Shown: one piece after another, positions 5,752 to 12,294 of the stretch
Layout: each line of letters opens with the position of its first letter
Numbering within the stretch: position 1 is the stretch's first letter
NCBI RefSeq assembly: GCF_001509485.1
Contig: NZ_LLZI01000037.1
Coordinates: 1 to 13,568 of the forward strand
DNA from: Streptomyces sp. NRRL F-4489
GTDB taxonomy: Bacteria > Actinomycetota > Actinomycetes > Streptomycetales > Streptomycetaceae
DNA: 13,568 nt
Direction: 5' to 3'
Made by a program: the position numbers and the translations under genes
Notes under the pieces: generated by a model
Databases searched by the model: none
The model's input: only the letters and a program-made list of their open reading frames with translations
What the model was told of the DNA's origin: nothing

Positions 5752-7764
5752 ATGACCGAGCGTCAGAAGGATCGTCCGTGGCTGATGCGCACCTACGCCG
5801 GCCACTCCACCGCCGAGGCGTCCAACGCGCTGTACCGGCGCAACCTCGCCAAGGGCCAGACCGGCCTGTCGGTCGCGTTCGACCTCCCGACGCAGACCGG
5901 TTACGACCCCGACCACGTCCTGGCCCGCGGTGAAGTGGGCCGGGTCGGGGTCCCCGTATCCCATCTGGGCGATATGCGGCGGCTGTTCCAGGACATCCCG
6001 CTGGAGCAGATGAACACCTCGATGACCATCAACGCCACCGCCATGTGGCTGCTGGCCCTCTACCAGGTGGTCGCCGAGGAGCAGGGCGCCGACATCAGCG
6101 GCCTCCAGGGGACGACGCAGAACGACATCGTCAAGGAGTACCTCTCGCGCGGGACGCACGTCTTCCCGCCGGGGCCCTCGCTGCGGCTGACCACCGACAT
6201 GATCACGTACACGGTCAACCACCTCCCCAAGTGGAACCCGATCAACATCTGCAGCTACCACCTCCAGGAGGCCGGGGCCACCCCGGTCCAGGAGATCTCG
6301 TACGCGATGTCCACGGCGATCGCGGTGCTCGACGCGGTGTTCGCGTCCGGGCAGGTGCCGGAGGAGAAGCGGGGCGATGTGGTGGCCCGGATCTCGTTCT
6401 TCGTGAACGCCGGCGTCCGCTTCGTCGAGGAGATGTGCAAGATGCGTGCCTTCGGCCGCATCTGGGACACCATTACCCGCGAGCGCTACGGCATCGAGAA
6501 CCCCCGGCACCGCCGCTTCCGCTACGGCGTCCAGGTCAACTCCCTGGGCCTGACCGAGGCGCAGCCGGAGAACAACGTCCAGCGGATCGTCCTGGAGATG
6601 CTGGCCGTCACGCTCTCCAAGGACGCCCGCGCCCGCGCCGTCCAGCTGCCCGCCTGGAACGAGGCGCTGGGCCTGCCGCGCCCCTGGGACCAGCAGTGGT
6701 CGCTGCGCATCCAGCAGGTCCTGGCGCACGAGTCGGATCTGCTGGAGTACGAGGACATCTTCGCCGGGTCGCATGTCGTCGAGGCGAAGGTGGACGCCCT
6801 GGTGGCGGACTGCCTGGCCGAGATCGAGCGGATCCAGGAGATGGGCGGCGTCATGGCCGCCGTGGAGTCCGGCTACCTCAAGTCGCAGCTGGTGTCCGCG
6901 CACGCCGAGCGGCGGGCCCGGATCGAGTCCGGCGAGGAGAAGATCGTCGGCGTCAACTGCTTCGAGTCGACCGAGCCCAACCCGCTCACCGCCGACCTGG
7001 ACACCGCGATCATGACGGTGGACCCGGCCAACGAGGAGGGCGTCGTCCGGGCCCTGCACGACTGGCGGGACAACCGCGACGAGCTGCGCGCCCAGGAGGC
7101 GCTGTCGGCCCTGAAGAAGGCCGCGGCGGGCGACACCAACCTCTTCCCGGCGACGCTGGAGTGCGCCCGCGCCGGCGTCACGACCGGGGAGTGGGCGTGG
7201 GCGCTGCGGGACGTCTTCGGCGAGTTCCGGGCGCCGACCGGCGTCTCCGGGGCGCCGGTGGTGGTGTCCGCGCCGGCCGGTTCGGCGCTGGCCGCGGTCC
7301 GGGAGAAGGTGGCCCGGACGGCCGAGGAGCTGGGCGGCGGCCGGCTGCGGCTGCTGGTCGGCAAGCCCGGCCTGGACGGGCACAGCAACGGTGCCGAGCA
7401 GATCGCCGTACGGGCCAGGGACGCCGGCTTCGAGGTGGTCTACCAGGGCATCCGGCTCACCCCGGAGCAGATCGTGGCGGCGGCGGTCGCCGAGGACGTG
7501 CACTGCGTGGGGCTGTCGATCCTCTCCGGGTCGCACACCGCGCTGGTGCCGGACGTACTGGACCGGCTGCGCCGCGCCGGCGCGCCCGACCTGCCGGTCG
7601 TCGTCGGCGGCATCATCCCGGCCGCGGACGCGGCGGCGCTGCGCGAAGCGGGTGTCGCCGCCGTCTTCACCCCGAAGGACTTCGGGATCACGGAGATCAT
7701 CGGCCGTATCGTCGACGAGATCCGCACCGCGAACCAACTCGACCCTCTGGAGGTCCCCGCATGA
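5752..7764 (+). CDS. meaA: Coenzyme B12-dependent ethylmalonyl-CoA mutase (MeaA/Ecm)
   Basis: This 670-aa protein starts nine bases after the ccr stop, with GAGGCGGA at 5741-5748 as ribosome binding site. The N-terminal part (about 1-510) is the substrate-binding TIM barrel of the methylmalonyl-CoA mutase family. The C-terminal part (about 530-665) is the cobalamin-binding domain, with 'GLDGHSNG' providing the base-off histidine His544, then 'LSILSGS' and 'VVVGGIIP'. In the substrate region it reads 'YAGHSTAEASN' (15-25) and 'FDLPTQTGYD' (43-52). Methylmalonyl-CoA mutases typically read YAGFST and DLATHRGYD there, so this belongs to the MeaA/Ecm branch. The reaction is (2R)-ethylmalonyl-CoA to (2S)-methylsuccinyl-CoA. 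Both domains are in one chain, without the small subunit of heterodimeric methylmalonyl-CoA mutases. An isobutyryl-CoA mutase is less likely because its catalytic and B12 domains are normally on separate chains. Confidence 0.94.
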   Translation: MTERQKDRPWLMRTYAGHSTAEASNALYRRNLAKGQTGLSVAFDLPTQTGYDPDHVLARGEVGRVGVPVSHLGDMRRLFQDIPLEQMNTSMTINATAMWLLALYQVVAEEQGADISGLQGTTQNDIVKEYLSRGTHVFPPGPSLRLTTDMITYTVNHLPKWNPINICSYHLQEAGATPVQEISYAMSTAIAVLDAVFASGQVPEEKRGDVVARISFFVNAGVRFVEEMCKMRAFGRIWDTITRERYGIENPRHRRFRYGVQVNSLGLTEAQPENNVQRIVLEMLAVTLSKDARARAVQLPAWNEALGLPRPWDQQWSLRIQQVLAHESDLLEYEDIFAGSHVVEAKVDALVADCLAEIERIQEMGGVMAAVESGYLKSQLVSAHAERRARIESGEEKIVGVNCFESTEPNPLTADLDTAIMTVDPANEEGVVRALHDWRDNRDELRAQEALSALKKAAAGDTNLFPATLECARAGVTTGEWAWALRDVFGEFRAPTGVSGAPVVVSAPAGSALAAVREKVARTAEELGGGRLRLLVGKPGLDGHSNGAEQIAVRARDAGFEVVYQGIRLTPEQIVAAAVAEDVHCVGLSILSGSHTALVPDVLDRLRRAGAPDLPVVVGGIIPAADAAALREAGVAAVFTPKDFGITEIIGRIVDEIRTANQLDPLEVPA

Positions 7765-8726
7765 GTGCGCCTGTGCAGCGGCTGCGTCCGCGCCGTTCGT
7801 GTCTGGCGGTGCCCGGCAGCAACCCCCGTTTCCTGGAGAAGGCCCAGGGCCTGCCGGCCGACCAGGTCTTCCTGGACCTGGAGGACGCCTGCGCGCCGCT
7901 GGCCAAGCCGGAGGCCCGCCACACCATCGTCAAATTCCTCAACGAGGGCGACTGGTCGGGCAAGACGCGGGTGGTGCGGGTCAACGACTGGACCACGGAG
8001 TGGACGTACCGGGACGTGGTCACGGTCGTCGAGGGCGCCGGGCAGAACCTCGACTGCATCATGCTGCCGAAGGTGCAGGACGCCTCGCAGGTCGTGGCGC
8101 TGGACCTGCTGCTGACCCAGATCGAGAAGACCATGGGCTTCGAGACCGGCCGGATCGGCATCGAGGCGCAGATCGAGAACGCCAAGGGCCTGGTGAACGT
8201 CGACGCGATCGCCGCCGCCTCGCCGCGCCTGGAGACCATCATCTTCGGCCCGGCCGACTTCATGGCGTCGATCAACATGAAGTCGCTGGTGGTCGGCGAG
8301 CAGCCGCCCGGCTATCCGGCGGACGCCTACCACTACATCCTGATGCGCATCCTGATGGCCGCGCGGACGCACAACCTCCAGGCCATCGACGGCCCGTACC
8401 TCCAGATCAAGAACGTGGACGGCTTCCGGGCGGTCGCGGGCCGGGCGGCGGCGCTGGGCTTCGACGGCAAGTGGGTGCTGCACCCCGGCCAGGTCGATGC
8501 CGCCAATGAGGTCTTCTCGCCGTCCCAGGAGGATTACGACCACGCCGAGCTGATTCTCGACGCGTACGCGTGGCACACCTCCGAGGCGGGCGGGAAAAAG
8601 GGCTCGGCGATGCTGGGCGACGAGATGATCGATGAGGCGAGCCGCAAAATGGCGCTGGTGGTCGCCGGAAAGGGCCGGGCCGCCGGCATGACCCGCACTT
8701 CCGTTTTCGAAGCCCCGGAGGCATGA
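7761..8726 (+). CDS. mcl: CitE-like malyl-CoA / beta-methylmalyl-CoA lyase (HpcH/HpaI family)
   Basis: The 321-aa product starts at an ATG that overlaps the mutase stop (ATGA), with GGAGG at 7749-7753, seven bases upstream. It is a single TIM barrel of the HpcH/HpaI aldolase and citrate lyase beta type. Family features are 'RPRRSCLAVPGSNPRFLEKA' at the N-terminus, 'DQVFLDLEDACAP', 'IEAQIENAKG' with Glu139, 'IFGPADFMAS' with Asp166, and 'GFDGKWVLHPGQV'. Glu139 and Asp166 are the expected Mg-binding pair; their 27-residue spacing equals that of the pair I recall in Rhodobacter malyl-CoA lyase. In this operon it would cleave beta-methylmalyl-CoA into glyoxylate and propionyl-CoA, and might also act on malyl-CoA. 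The family name is firm. The exact substrate is inferred from context. Confidence 0.88.
   Translation: MSAPVQRLRPRRSCLAVPGSNPRFLEKAQGLPADQVFLDLEDACAPLAKPEARHTIVKFLNEGDWSGKTRVVRVNDWTTEWTYRDVVTVVEGAGQNLDCIMLPKVQDASQVVALDLLLTQIEKTMGFETGRIGIEAQIENAKGLVNVDAIAAASPRLETIIFGPADFMASINMKSLVVGEQPPGYPADAYHYILMRILMAARTHNLQAIDGPYLQIKNVDGFRAVAGRAAALGFDGKWVLHPGQVDAANEVFSPSQEDYDHAELILDAYAWHTSEAGGKKGSAMLGDEMIDEASRKMALVVAGKGRAAGMTRTSVFEAPEA
8717..8721 (+). promoter_or_regulatory. Ribosome binding site that decides the MaoC start
   Basis: GGAGG ends one base before an ATG at 8723, too close for use, but ten bases before the next in-frame ATG at 8732. It therefore favours 8732, giving an N-terminus MQFGRTYEEF and a 5-bp gap from the lyase stop. 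Confidence 0.6.
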
Positions 8727-8731
8727 GCGCG

Positions 8732-9253
8732 ATGCAGTTCGGCCGCACCTACGAGGAGTTCACCGTCGGCGATGTGTACAAGCACTGGCCGGGCAAAACG
8801 GTGACCGAATACGACGACCACCTGTTCTGCCTGCTGACGATGAACCACCATCCGCTGCACATGGACAGCAACTACGCCGAGCGGACCACCGACTTCGGCC
8901 GGAACGTCGTCGTCGGCAATTACATCTACTCGCTGCTGCTGGGCATGTCGGTGCCCGATGTCTCCGGAAAGGCCATCGCCAATCTGGAGATCGAGTCGCT
9001 GAAGCACGTGGCGCCGACCTTCCACGGCGACACGATCTACGGCGAGACGACGGTGCTGGACAAGACGCCGTCGCGGTCCAAGTCCGACCGCGGCATCGTG
9101 CACGTCGAGACCCGCGGCTACAAGCAGGACGGCACGCTGGTCTGCGTGTTCCGCCGCAAGGTGATGGTCCCCACGGCCACGTACATCAAGGAGCGCGGCG
9201 GCGAGCAGCCCGGCCGCCCCGAGCCGGCCCCCGCGGCCGGGAAGGAGAAGTGA
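8732..9253 (+). CDS. mch: MaoC-family hydratase, likely mesaconyl-CoA hydratase
   Basis: The chosen ATG gives 173 aa; the in-frame ATG at 8723 would add three residues (MSA) and overlap the lyase stop. It is a single hot-dog domain of the MaoC type. The hydratase loop reads 'TMNHHPLHMDSNYA' (36-49), followed by 'VVVGNYIYSLLLG' and 'LEIESLKHVAPTFHGDTIYGETTVL', typical of the family. Canonical R-specific enoyl-CoA hydratases have D-x-N-P-x-H in the loop. Here the histidine is kept (His43) but the aspartate position is Asn38. The C-terminal tail is rich in Pro, Gly and Glu. Between the lyase and the dehydrogenase, the expected reaction is mesaconyl-CoA plus water to beta-methylmalyl-CoA. Proteobacterial mesaconyl-CoA hydratases are about twice this length (two hot-dog domains), so this would be a compact version. 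Family certain, substrate inferred. Confidence 0.82.
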   Translation: MQFGRTYEEFTVGDVYKHWPGKTVTEYDDHLFCLLTMNHHPLHMDSNYAERTTDFGRNVVVGNYIYSLLLGMSVPDVSGKAIANLEIESLKHVAPTFHGDTIYGETTVLDKTPSRSKSDRGIVHVETRGYKQDGTLVCVFRRKVMVPTATYIKERGGEQPGRPEPAPAAGKEK

Positions 9254-9257
9254 CCGG

Positions 9258-10463
9258 ATGGCGCGGCTGGCGCAGACCGAGGGTCTGACCGACATTCAGC
9301 GGGAAATCCTCTCCACCGTCCGCGACTTCGTGGACAAGGAGATCCTTCCCGTCGCCACGGAGCTGGAGCACCGCGACGAATACCCGTCGCGGATCGTCGA
9401 GGGCCTGAAGGAACTCGGCGTCTTCGGGCTGATGATCCCCGAGGAGTACGGCGGGCTGGGTGAATCGCTGCTCACCTACGCGCTGACGGTCGAGGAGATC
9501 GCCCGGGGCTGGATGAGCGTTTCCGGCATCATCAACACCCACTTCATCGTGGCGTACATGCTCAAGCAGCACGGTACACAGGAGCAGAAGGACTATTTCC
9601 TGCCGAAGATGGCGGCGGGCGAGATCCGGGGCGCGTTCTCGATGTCCGAGCCGGCGCTCGGCTCGGATGTGTCGGCGATTTCCTCCAAGGGCGTGCGCGA
9701 CGGCGACGCGTATGTGCTCACGGGCCAGAAGATGTGGCTCACCAATGGCGGTTCGTCCACTCTCGTGGCGGTGCTGTGCCGGACGGACGAGGGCCATCCG
9801 GAGGGCACTCCTCCGCACAAGTCGATGACGACCTTCCTGGTGGAGAAGGAGGCCGGCTTCGGCGAGGTCCGGCCGGGCCTGACCATCCCCGGCAAGATCG
9901 AGAAGATGGGCTACAAGGGGGTCGACACCACCGAGCTGATCATGGACGGGCTACGGGTGCCCGCCGACCGGGTCCTGGGCGGCGAGACCGGGCGTGGCTT
10001 CTATCACATGATGGACGGCGTCGAGGTGGGCCGGGTCAATGTGGCCGCGCGGGGCTGCGGGGTCGCCCAGCGCGCCTTCGAGCTGGGTGTTTCGTACGCG
10101 CAGCAGCGGCACACGTTCGGCAAGCCGATCGCCCAGCACCAGGCCATCCAGTTCAAACTCGCCGAAATGGCGACAAAGGTGGAGGCCGCCCATGCCATGA
10201 TGGTGAATGCCGCACGCAAAAAGGACTCGGGACAACGAAACGACCTTGAAGCGGGCATGGCGAAGTACCTGGCCTCCGAGTACTGCAAGGAGGTGGTCGA
10301 GGACGCCTTCCGCATCCACGGCGGCTACGGCTTCTCCAAGGAGTACGAGATCGAGCGCCTCTACCGGGAGGCCCCGATGCTCCTCATCGGCGAGGGCACG
10401 GCCGAGATCCAGAAAATGATCATTGGCCGCCGGCTACTTGAGGAGTACCGGATCCAGGGGTGA
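9258..10463 (+). CDS. mcd: Acyl-CoA dehydrogenase, likely methylsuccinyl-CoA dehydrogenase
   Basis: The 401-aa flavoprotein starts four bases after the hydratase stop, with GGAGAAG at 9244-9250 as ribosome binding site. It shows the full acyl-CoA dehydrogenase layout: N-terminal helical domain, FAD/substrate motif 'FSMSEPALGSDVSAI' (from Phe127), 'KMWLTNGG', 'GYKGVDTTEL', the 'QRHTFGKPIAQHQAIQFKLAEMA' helix, and 'EDAFRIHGGYGFSKEYEIERLYREAP'. The catalytic base is expected at Glu379 in 'IGEGTAEIQ', the position used by short-chain and branched-chain members. Last in the operon, it would oxidise methylsuccinyl-CoA to mesaconyl-CoA and pass electrons to electron-transfer flavoprotein. The Rhodobacter and Methylobacterium enzymes carry an N-terminal extension of about 150 residues that is absent here. 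Isovaleryl- or 2-methylbutyryl-CoA dehydrogenase activity cannot be excluded from sequence. Confidence 0.87.
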   Translation: MARLAQTEGLTDIQREILSTVRDFVDKEILPVATELEHRDEYPSRIVEGLKELGVFGLMIPEEYGGLGESLLTYALTVEEIARGWMSVSGIINTHFIVAYMLKQHGTQEQKDYFLPKMAAGEIRGAFSMSEPALGSDVSAISSKGVRDGDAYVLTGQKMWLTNGGSSTLVAVLCRTDEGHPEGTPPHKSMTTFLVEKEAGFGEVRPGLTIPGKIEKMGYKGVDTTELIMDGLRVPADRVLGGETGRGFYHMMDGVEVGRVNVAARGCGVAQRAFELGVSYAQQRHTFGKPIAQHQAIQFKLAEMATKVEAAHAMMVNAARKKDSGQRNDLEAGMAKYLASEYCKEVVEDAFRIHGGYGFSKEYEIERLYREAPMLLIGEGTAEIQKMIIGRRLLEEYRIQG

Positions 10464-10633
10464 ACGTCCCTTTTAAGGGGATTTCGCGTAGATAAAGATC
10501 ACACCGTGTCATCGTTCTTCGGCCACGGATTGGCTCTGGCTCTTGGCCAGTTGCCGCTCGCAACCGATAGCATCCCAGGAAAGCCGCCGTCCCCCGTATC
10601 CCTACGCGGCATCCTCCGCTACGAAGGTCATCC
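10464..10633. promoter_or_regulatory. AT-richer spacer upstream of psd with dyads and possible promoters
   Basis: This 170-bp gap separates the ethylmalonyl-CoA operon from psd and opens with the most AT-rich patch I noticed (about 10468-10500). It contains a CCCTT/AAGGG inverted repeat (10468-10479), TAGATA (10489-10494) as a possible -10, a 17-bp dyad (10497-10513), and TTGGCC (10543-10548) with TAGCAT (10568-10573), spaced 19 bp, as an alternative promoter. The first repeat has a very small loop and makes a poor terminator, so some read-through from upstream is possible. Confidence 0.4.
10497..10513. promoter_or_regulatory. 17-bp operator-like palindrome upstream of psd
   Basis: GATCACACCGTGTCATC has the symmetric form GATnACAC-n-GTGTnATC: seven of eight base pairs of the arms match. 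It lies just downstream of the possible -10 TAGATA. It differs in its core from the dyads at ccr, which read GnCACYnRGTGnC, so a different protein would be expected. The binding protein is unknown. Confidence 0.4.
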
Positions 10634-11281
10634 ATGCCCCACAGCCAATCCTCTGCACAACGCGGTCGCGTCCGCCTCGCGCGCGGAGCATCGCCGTGGC
10701 TCCTGCCGACCGTGGCCACGGCGGCGGTCAGCCTGGTCCGTGCCCGCCGGTCGGGACGCTGGGCCGCCGTCGCCGTGCCCACCACCGCACTCGCGGCGGG
10801 CATGCTGTGGTTCTTCCGCGACCCCGAGCGAGAGATCGCCTCGGGCCGCGTCATCTCTCCGGCCGACGGCGTGGTGCAGAGCATCATGCCGTGGAAGGAC
10901 GGGCGCACCCGCGTCGCGATCTTCATGAGCCCGCTGAATGTCCACGTCAACCGCGCGCCCCTCGCGGGCACCGTGACGTCCGTGGAGCACATCCCCGGCG
11001 GATTCGTTCCGGCGTTCAACAAGGAGAGCGAGAACAACGAGCGGGTCGTCTGGCACTTCGACACCGAGCTGGGCGACATCGAGATGGTGCAGATCGCCGG
11101 CGCGGTCGCCCGCCGCATCGTCCCCTACGTGCCGCAGGGCACCAAGGTCGAGCAGGGCGAGCGGATCGGTCTGATCCGCTTCGGCTCGCGGGTGGACGTC
11201 TACCTCCCGGAGGGCGTCGAGCCGGCGGTCGAGGTCGGCCAGCCCACTACCGCGGGGGTGACTCGCCTTGACCGTGATTGA
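10634..11281 (+). CDS. psd: Phosphatidylserine decarboxylase
   Basis: This 215-aa protein starts at the ATG at 10634, six bases after GAAGG (10623-10627). It is the short type of phosphatidylserine decarboxylase found in actinobacteria and archaea, a pyruvoyl enzyme that turns phosphatidylserine into phosphatidylethanolamine at the membrane. A hydrophobic stretch (about 42-59, 'WAAVAVPTTALAAGMLWFF') should anchor or embed the N-terminus. Family motifs follow in order: 'FFRDPER', 'ISPADGVV' with Asp78, 'FMSPLNVHVNRAPLAGTV' with His104, 'AFNKESENNER', and 'IRFGSRVDVYLP', where cleavage between Gly184 and Ser185 would make the pyruvoyl group. Asp78, His104 and Ser185 fit the expected self-cleavage triad. 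It overlaps pssA, the preceding step in the pathway. There is no metabolic link with the upstream operon. Confidence 0.95.
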   Translation: MPHSQSSAQRGRVRLARGASPWLLPTVATAAVSLVRARRSGRWAAVAVPTTALAAGMLWFFRDPEREIASGRVISPADGVVQSIMPWKDGRTRVAIFMSPLNVHVNRAPLAGTVTSVEHIPGGFVPAFNKESENNERVVWHFDTELGDIEMVQIAGAVARRIVPYVPQGTKVEQGERIGLIRFGSRVDVYLPEGVEPAVEVGQPTTAGVTRLDRD

Positions 11282-12125
11282 TCCCGAGACCCAGGCGGGC
11301 TGGGCGCCGGAGAACGACGAGGACGACGACATGCCGCTGTCGACGCGGCTGTCAATAGCGGACACCCTCACGCTCGGTAACGCCATCTGCGGTTTCATGG
11401 CGGTGTACTTCACCACCACCGGCGTCCTCATCCCGCATCTGACGGGCACCGAGGACGGCGGGATGGCGCGGCACAGCGCCGCGATGGCCGTGATCCTGAT
11501 GCTGCTCGCGTCGGTCTTCGACCTCTTCGACGGCCTGGTGGCGCGCAAGCTGCGGGCCTCGGCGATGGGCGCGGAGCTGGACAACCTCTCCGACCTGATC
11601 AGCTTCGGGCTGGCCCCCGCGTACTTCGTCGTGACCTGGGGCATGGTCGCCCAGGACGCGCACCAGCGGGTGTCGGTGGTCGCGGCGGTGGTGGTGCTGC
11701 TGGCGGTCGTGCTGCGGCTCGCCCGCTTCTCCTGCGTCACCCTGCGCGACGGGATCTTCCAGGGCATGCCGAGCCCGTTCGGCGCCCTGACCGTCGTCGC
11801 CATCGTCCTGCTGGAGCTGCCGTTCCTGCCGACGCTGCTGGCGATCATCGGGGTGGCCTGGCTGATGGTGAGCCGGGTCGAGTACCCCAAGCCGCGCGGA
11901 CGGCTCGCGGTGGCGATGCTCAGCTGGATCGTGCTCAGCATGGGCATGCTCGCCGCCTGGGCCCTGGACGCCCCCGGTGGCCAGCTGCTGCTCCAGACGG
12001 GCTGCTCGCTCCAGATCGTCCTGGGCGCGATGATCCCGGTCTTCGCGACGGCCCGGCGGGTGAACACCTTCCGCGACAACCGCCGCGAATCCCGCGCGGA
12101 ATCCCGGGCGGCGCATCAGCCGTAA
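11268..12125 (+). CDS. pssA: CDP-diacylglycerol-serine O-phosphatidyltransferase
   Basis: The product is 285 aa from a TTG start at 11268. GGGGGTG at 11254-11260 lies seven bases upstream. A GTG at 11274 is in frame but less well spaced. The start overlaps the end of psd by 14 bp, indicating translational coupling. After an acidic N-terminal tail ('ENDEDDDMP') comes an integral membrane enzyme of the CDP-alcohol phosphatidyltransferase family. The complete signature is present: Asp85, Asp88-Gly89, Ala92-Arg93, Gly101, Asp105 and Asp109 in 'DLFDGLVARKLRASAMGAEL' and 'DNLSD'. Several hydrophobic helices follow, for example 'VSVVAAVVVLLAVVLRLA', 'LTVVAIVLLELPFLPTLLAI' and 'MLSWIVLSMGMLAAWAL'. 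It makes phosphatidylserine from CDP-diacylglycerol and serine, which Psd then decarboxylates. The gene order psd-pssA with this overlap supports serine as the acceptor rather than glycerol phosphate or inositol. Confidence 0.94.
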   Translation: MTVIDPETQAGWAPENDEDDDMPLSTRLSIADTLTLGNAICGFMAVYFTTTGVLIPHLTGTEDGGMARHSAAMAVILMLLASVFDLFDGLVARKLRASAMGAELDNLSDLISFGLAPAYFVVTWGMVAQDAHQRVSVVAAVVVLLAVVLRLARFSCVTLRDGIFQGMPSPFGALTVVAIVLLELPFLPTLLAIIGVAWLMVSRVEYPKPRGRLAVAMLSWIVLSMGMLAAWALDAPGGQLLLQTGCSLQIVLGAMIPVFATARRVNTFRDNRRESRAESRAAHQP

Positions 12126-12294
12126 CGGGAGGCGCGACCCTGTTTGTCCCGGAGGCCCTGGGCGGAGATGATCCGCTCGGGGCCTTCGGCGTTCAGCGCC
12201 GAGGGGCAGCGCCTGATGCGGTCAGGTCGCTGCCCCTCGTACGGCACGGGCACGGGCGTACGGACGCGGCCCGGGCCGCCCCCGCCGCGCGGCC
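12126..12294. other. Convergent intergenic region with terminator
   Basis: This separates the 3' ends of pssA and the glycerate kinase gene. It holds a small hairpin GGCG/CGCC at 12188-12200 and the large hairpin at 12200-12239, whose left arm abuts it. I see no gene. Confidence 0.7.
12200..12239. terminator. Strong bidirectional hairpin between pssA and glycerate kinase
   Basis: CGAGGGGCAGCG (12200-12211) pairs perfectly with CGCTGCCCCTCG (12228-12239). The helix continues with CCTGA (12212-12216) and TCAGG (12222-12226) around the loop TGCGG, leaving one bulged T at 12227. The total is 17 bp of stem. Because it is nearly symmetric and sits between convergent genes, it should terminate both. 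Confidence 0.85.

Noticed and set aside
4366..7737. Very long minus-strand open frame (1123 codons) opposite ccr and the mutase
   Set aside because: This is typical of the reverse complement of high-GC genes; its composition is Arg/Gly/His/Asp-rich and it shows no family motif.
10468..10479. CCCTT/AAGGG as an intrinsic terminator after the five-gene operon
   Set aside because: The stem is only 4-5 bp with a loop too tight to form all pairs, and only ATTT follows, so I list it as a sequence element rather than a terminator.
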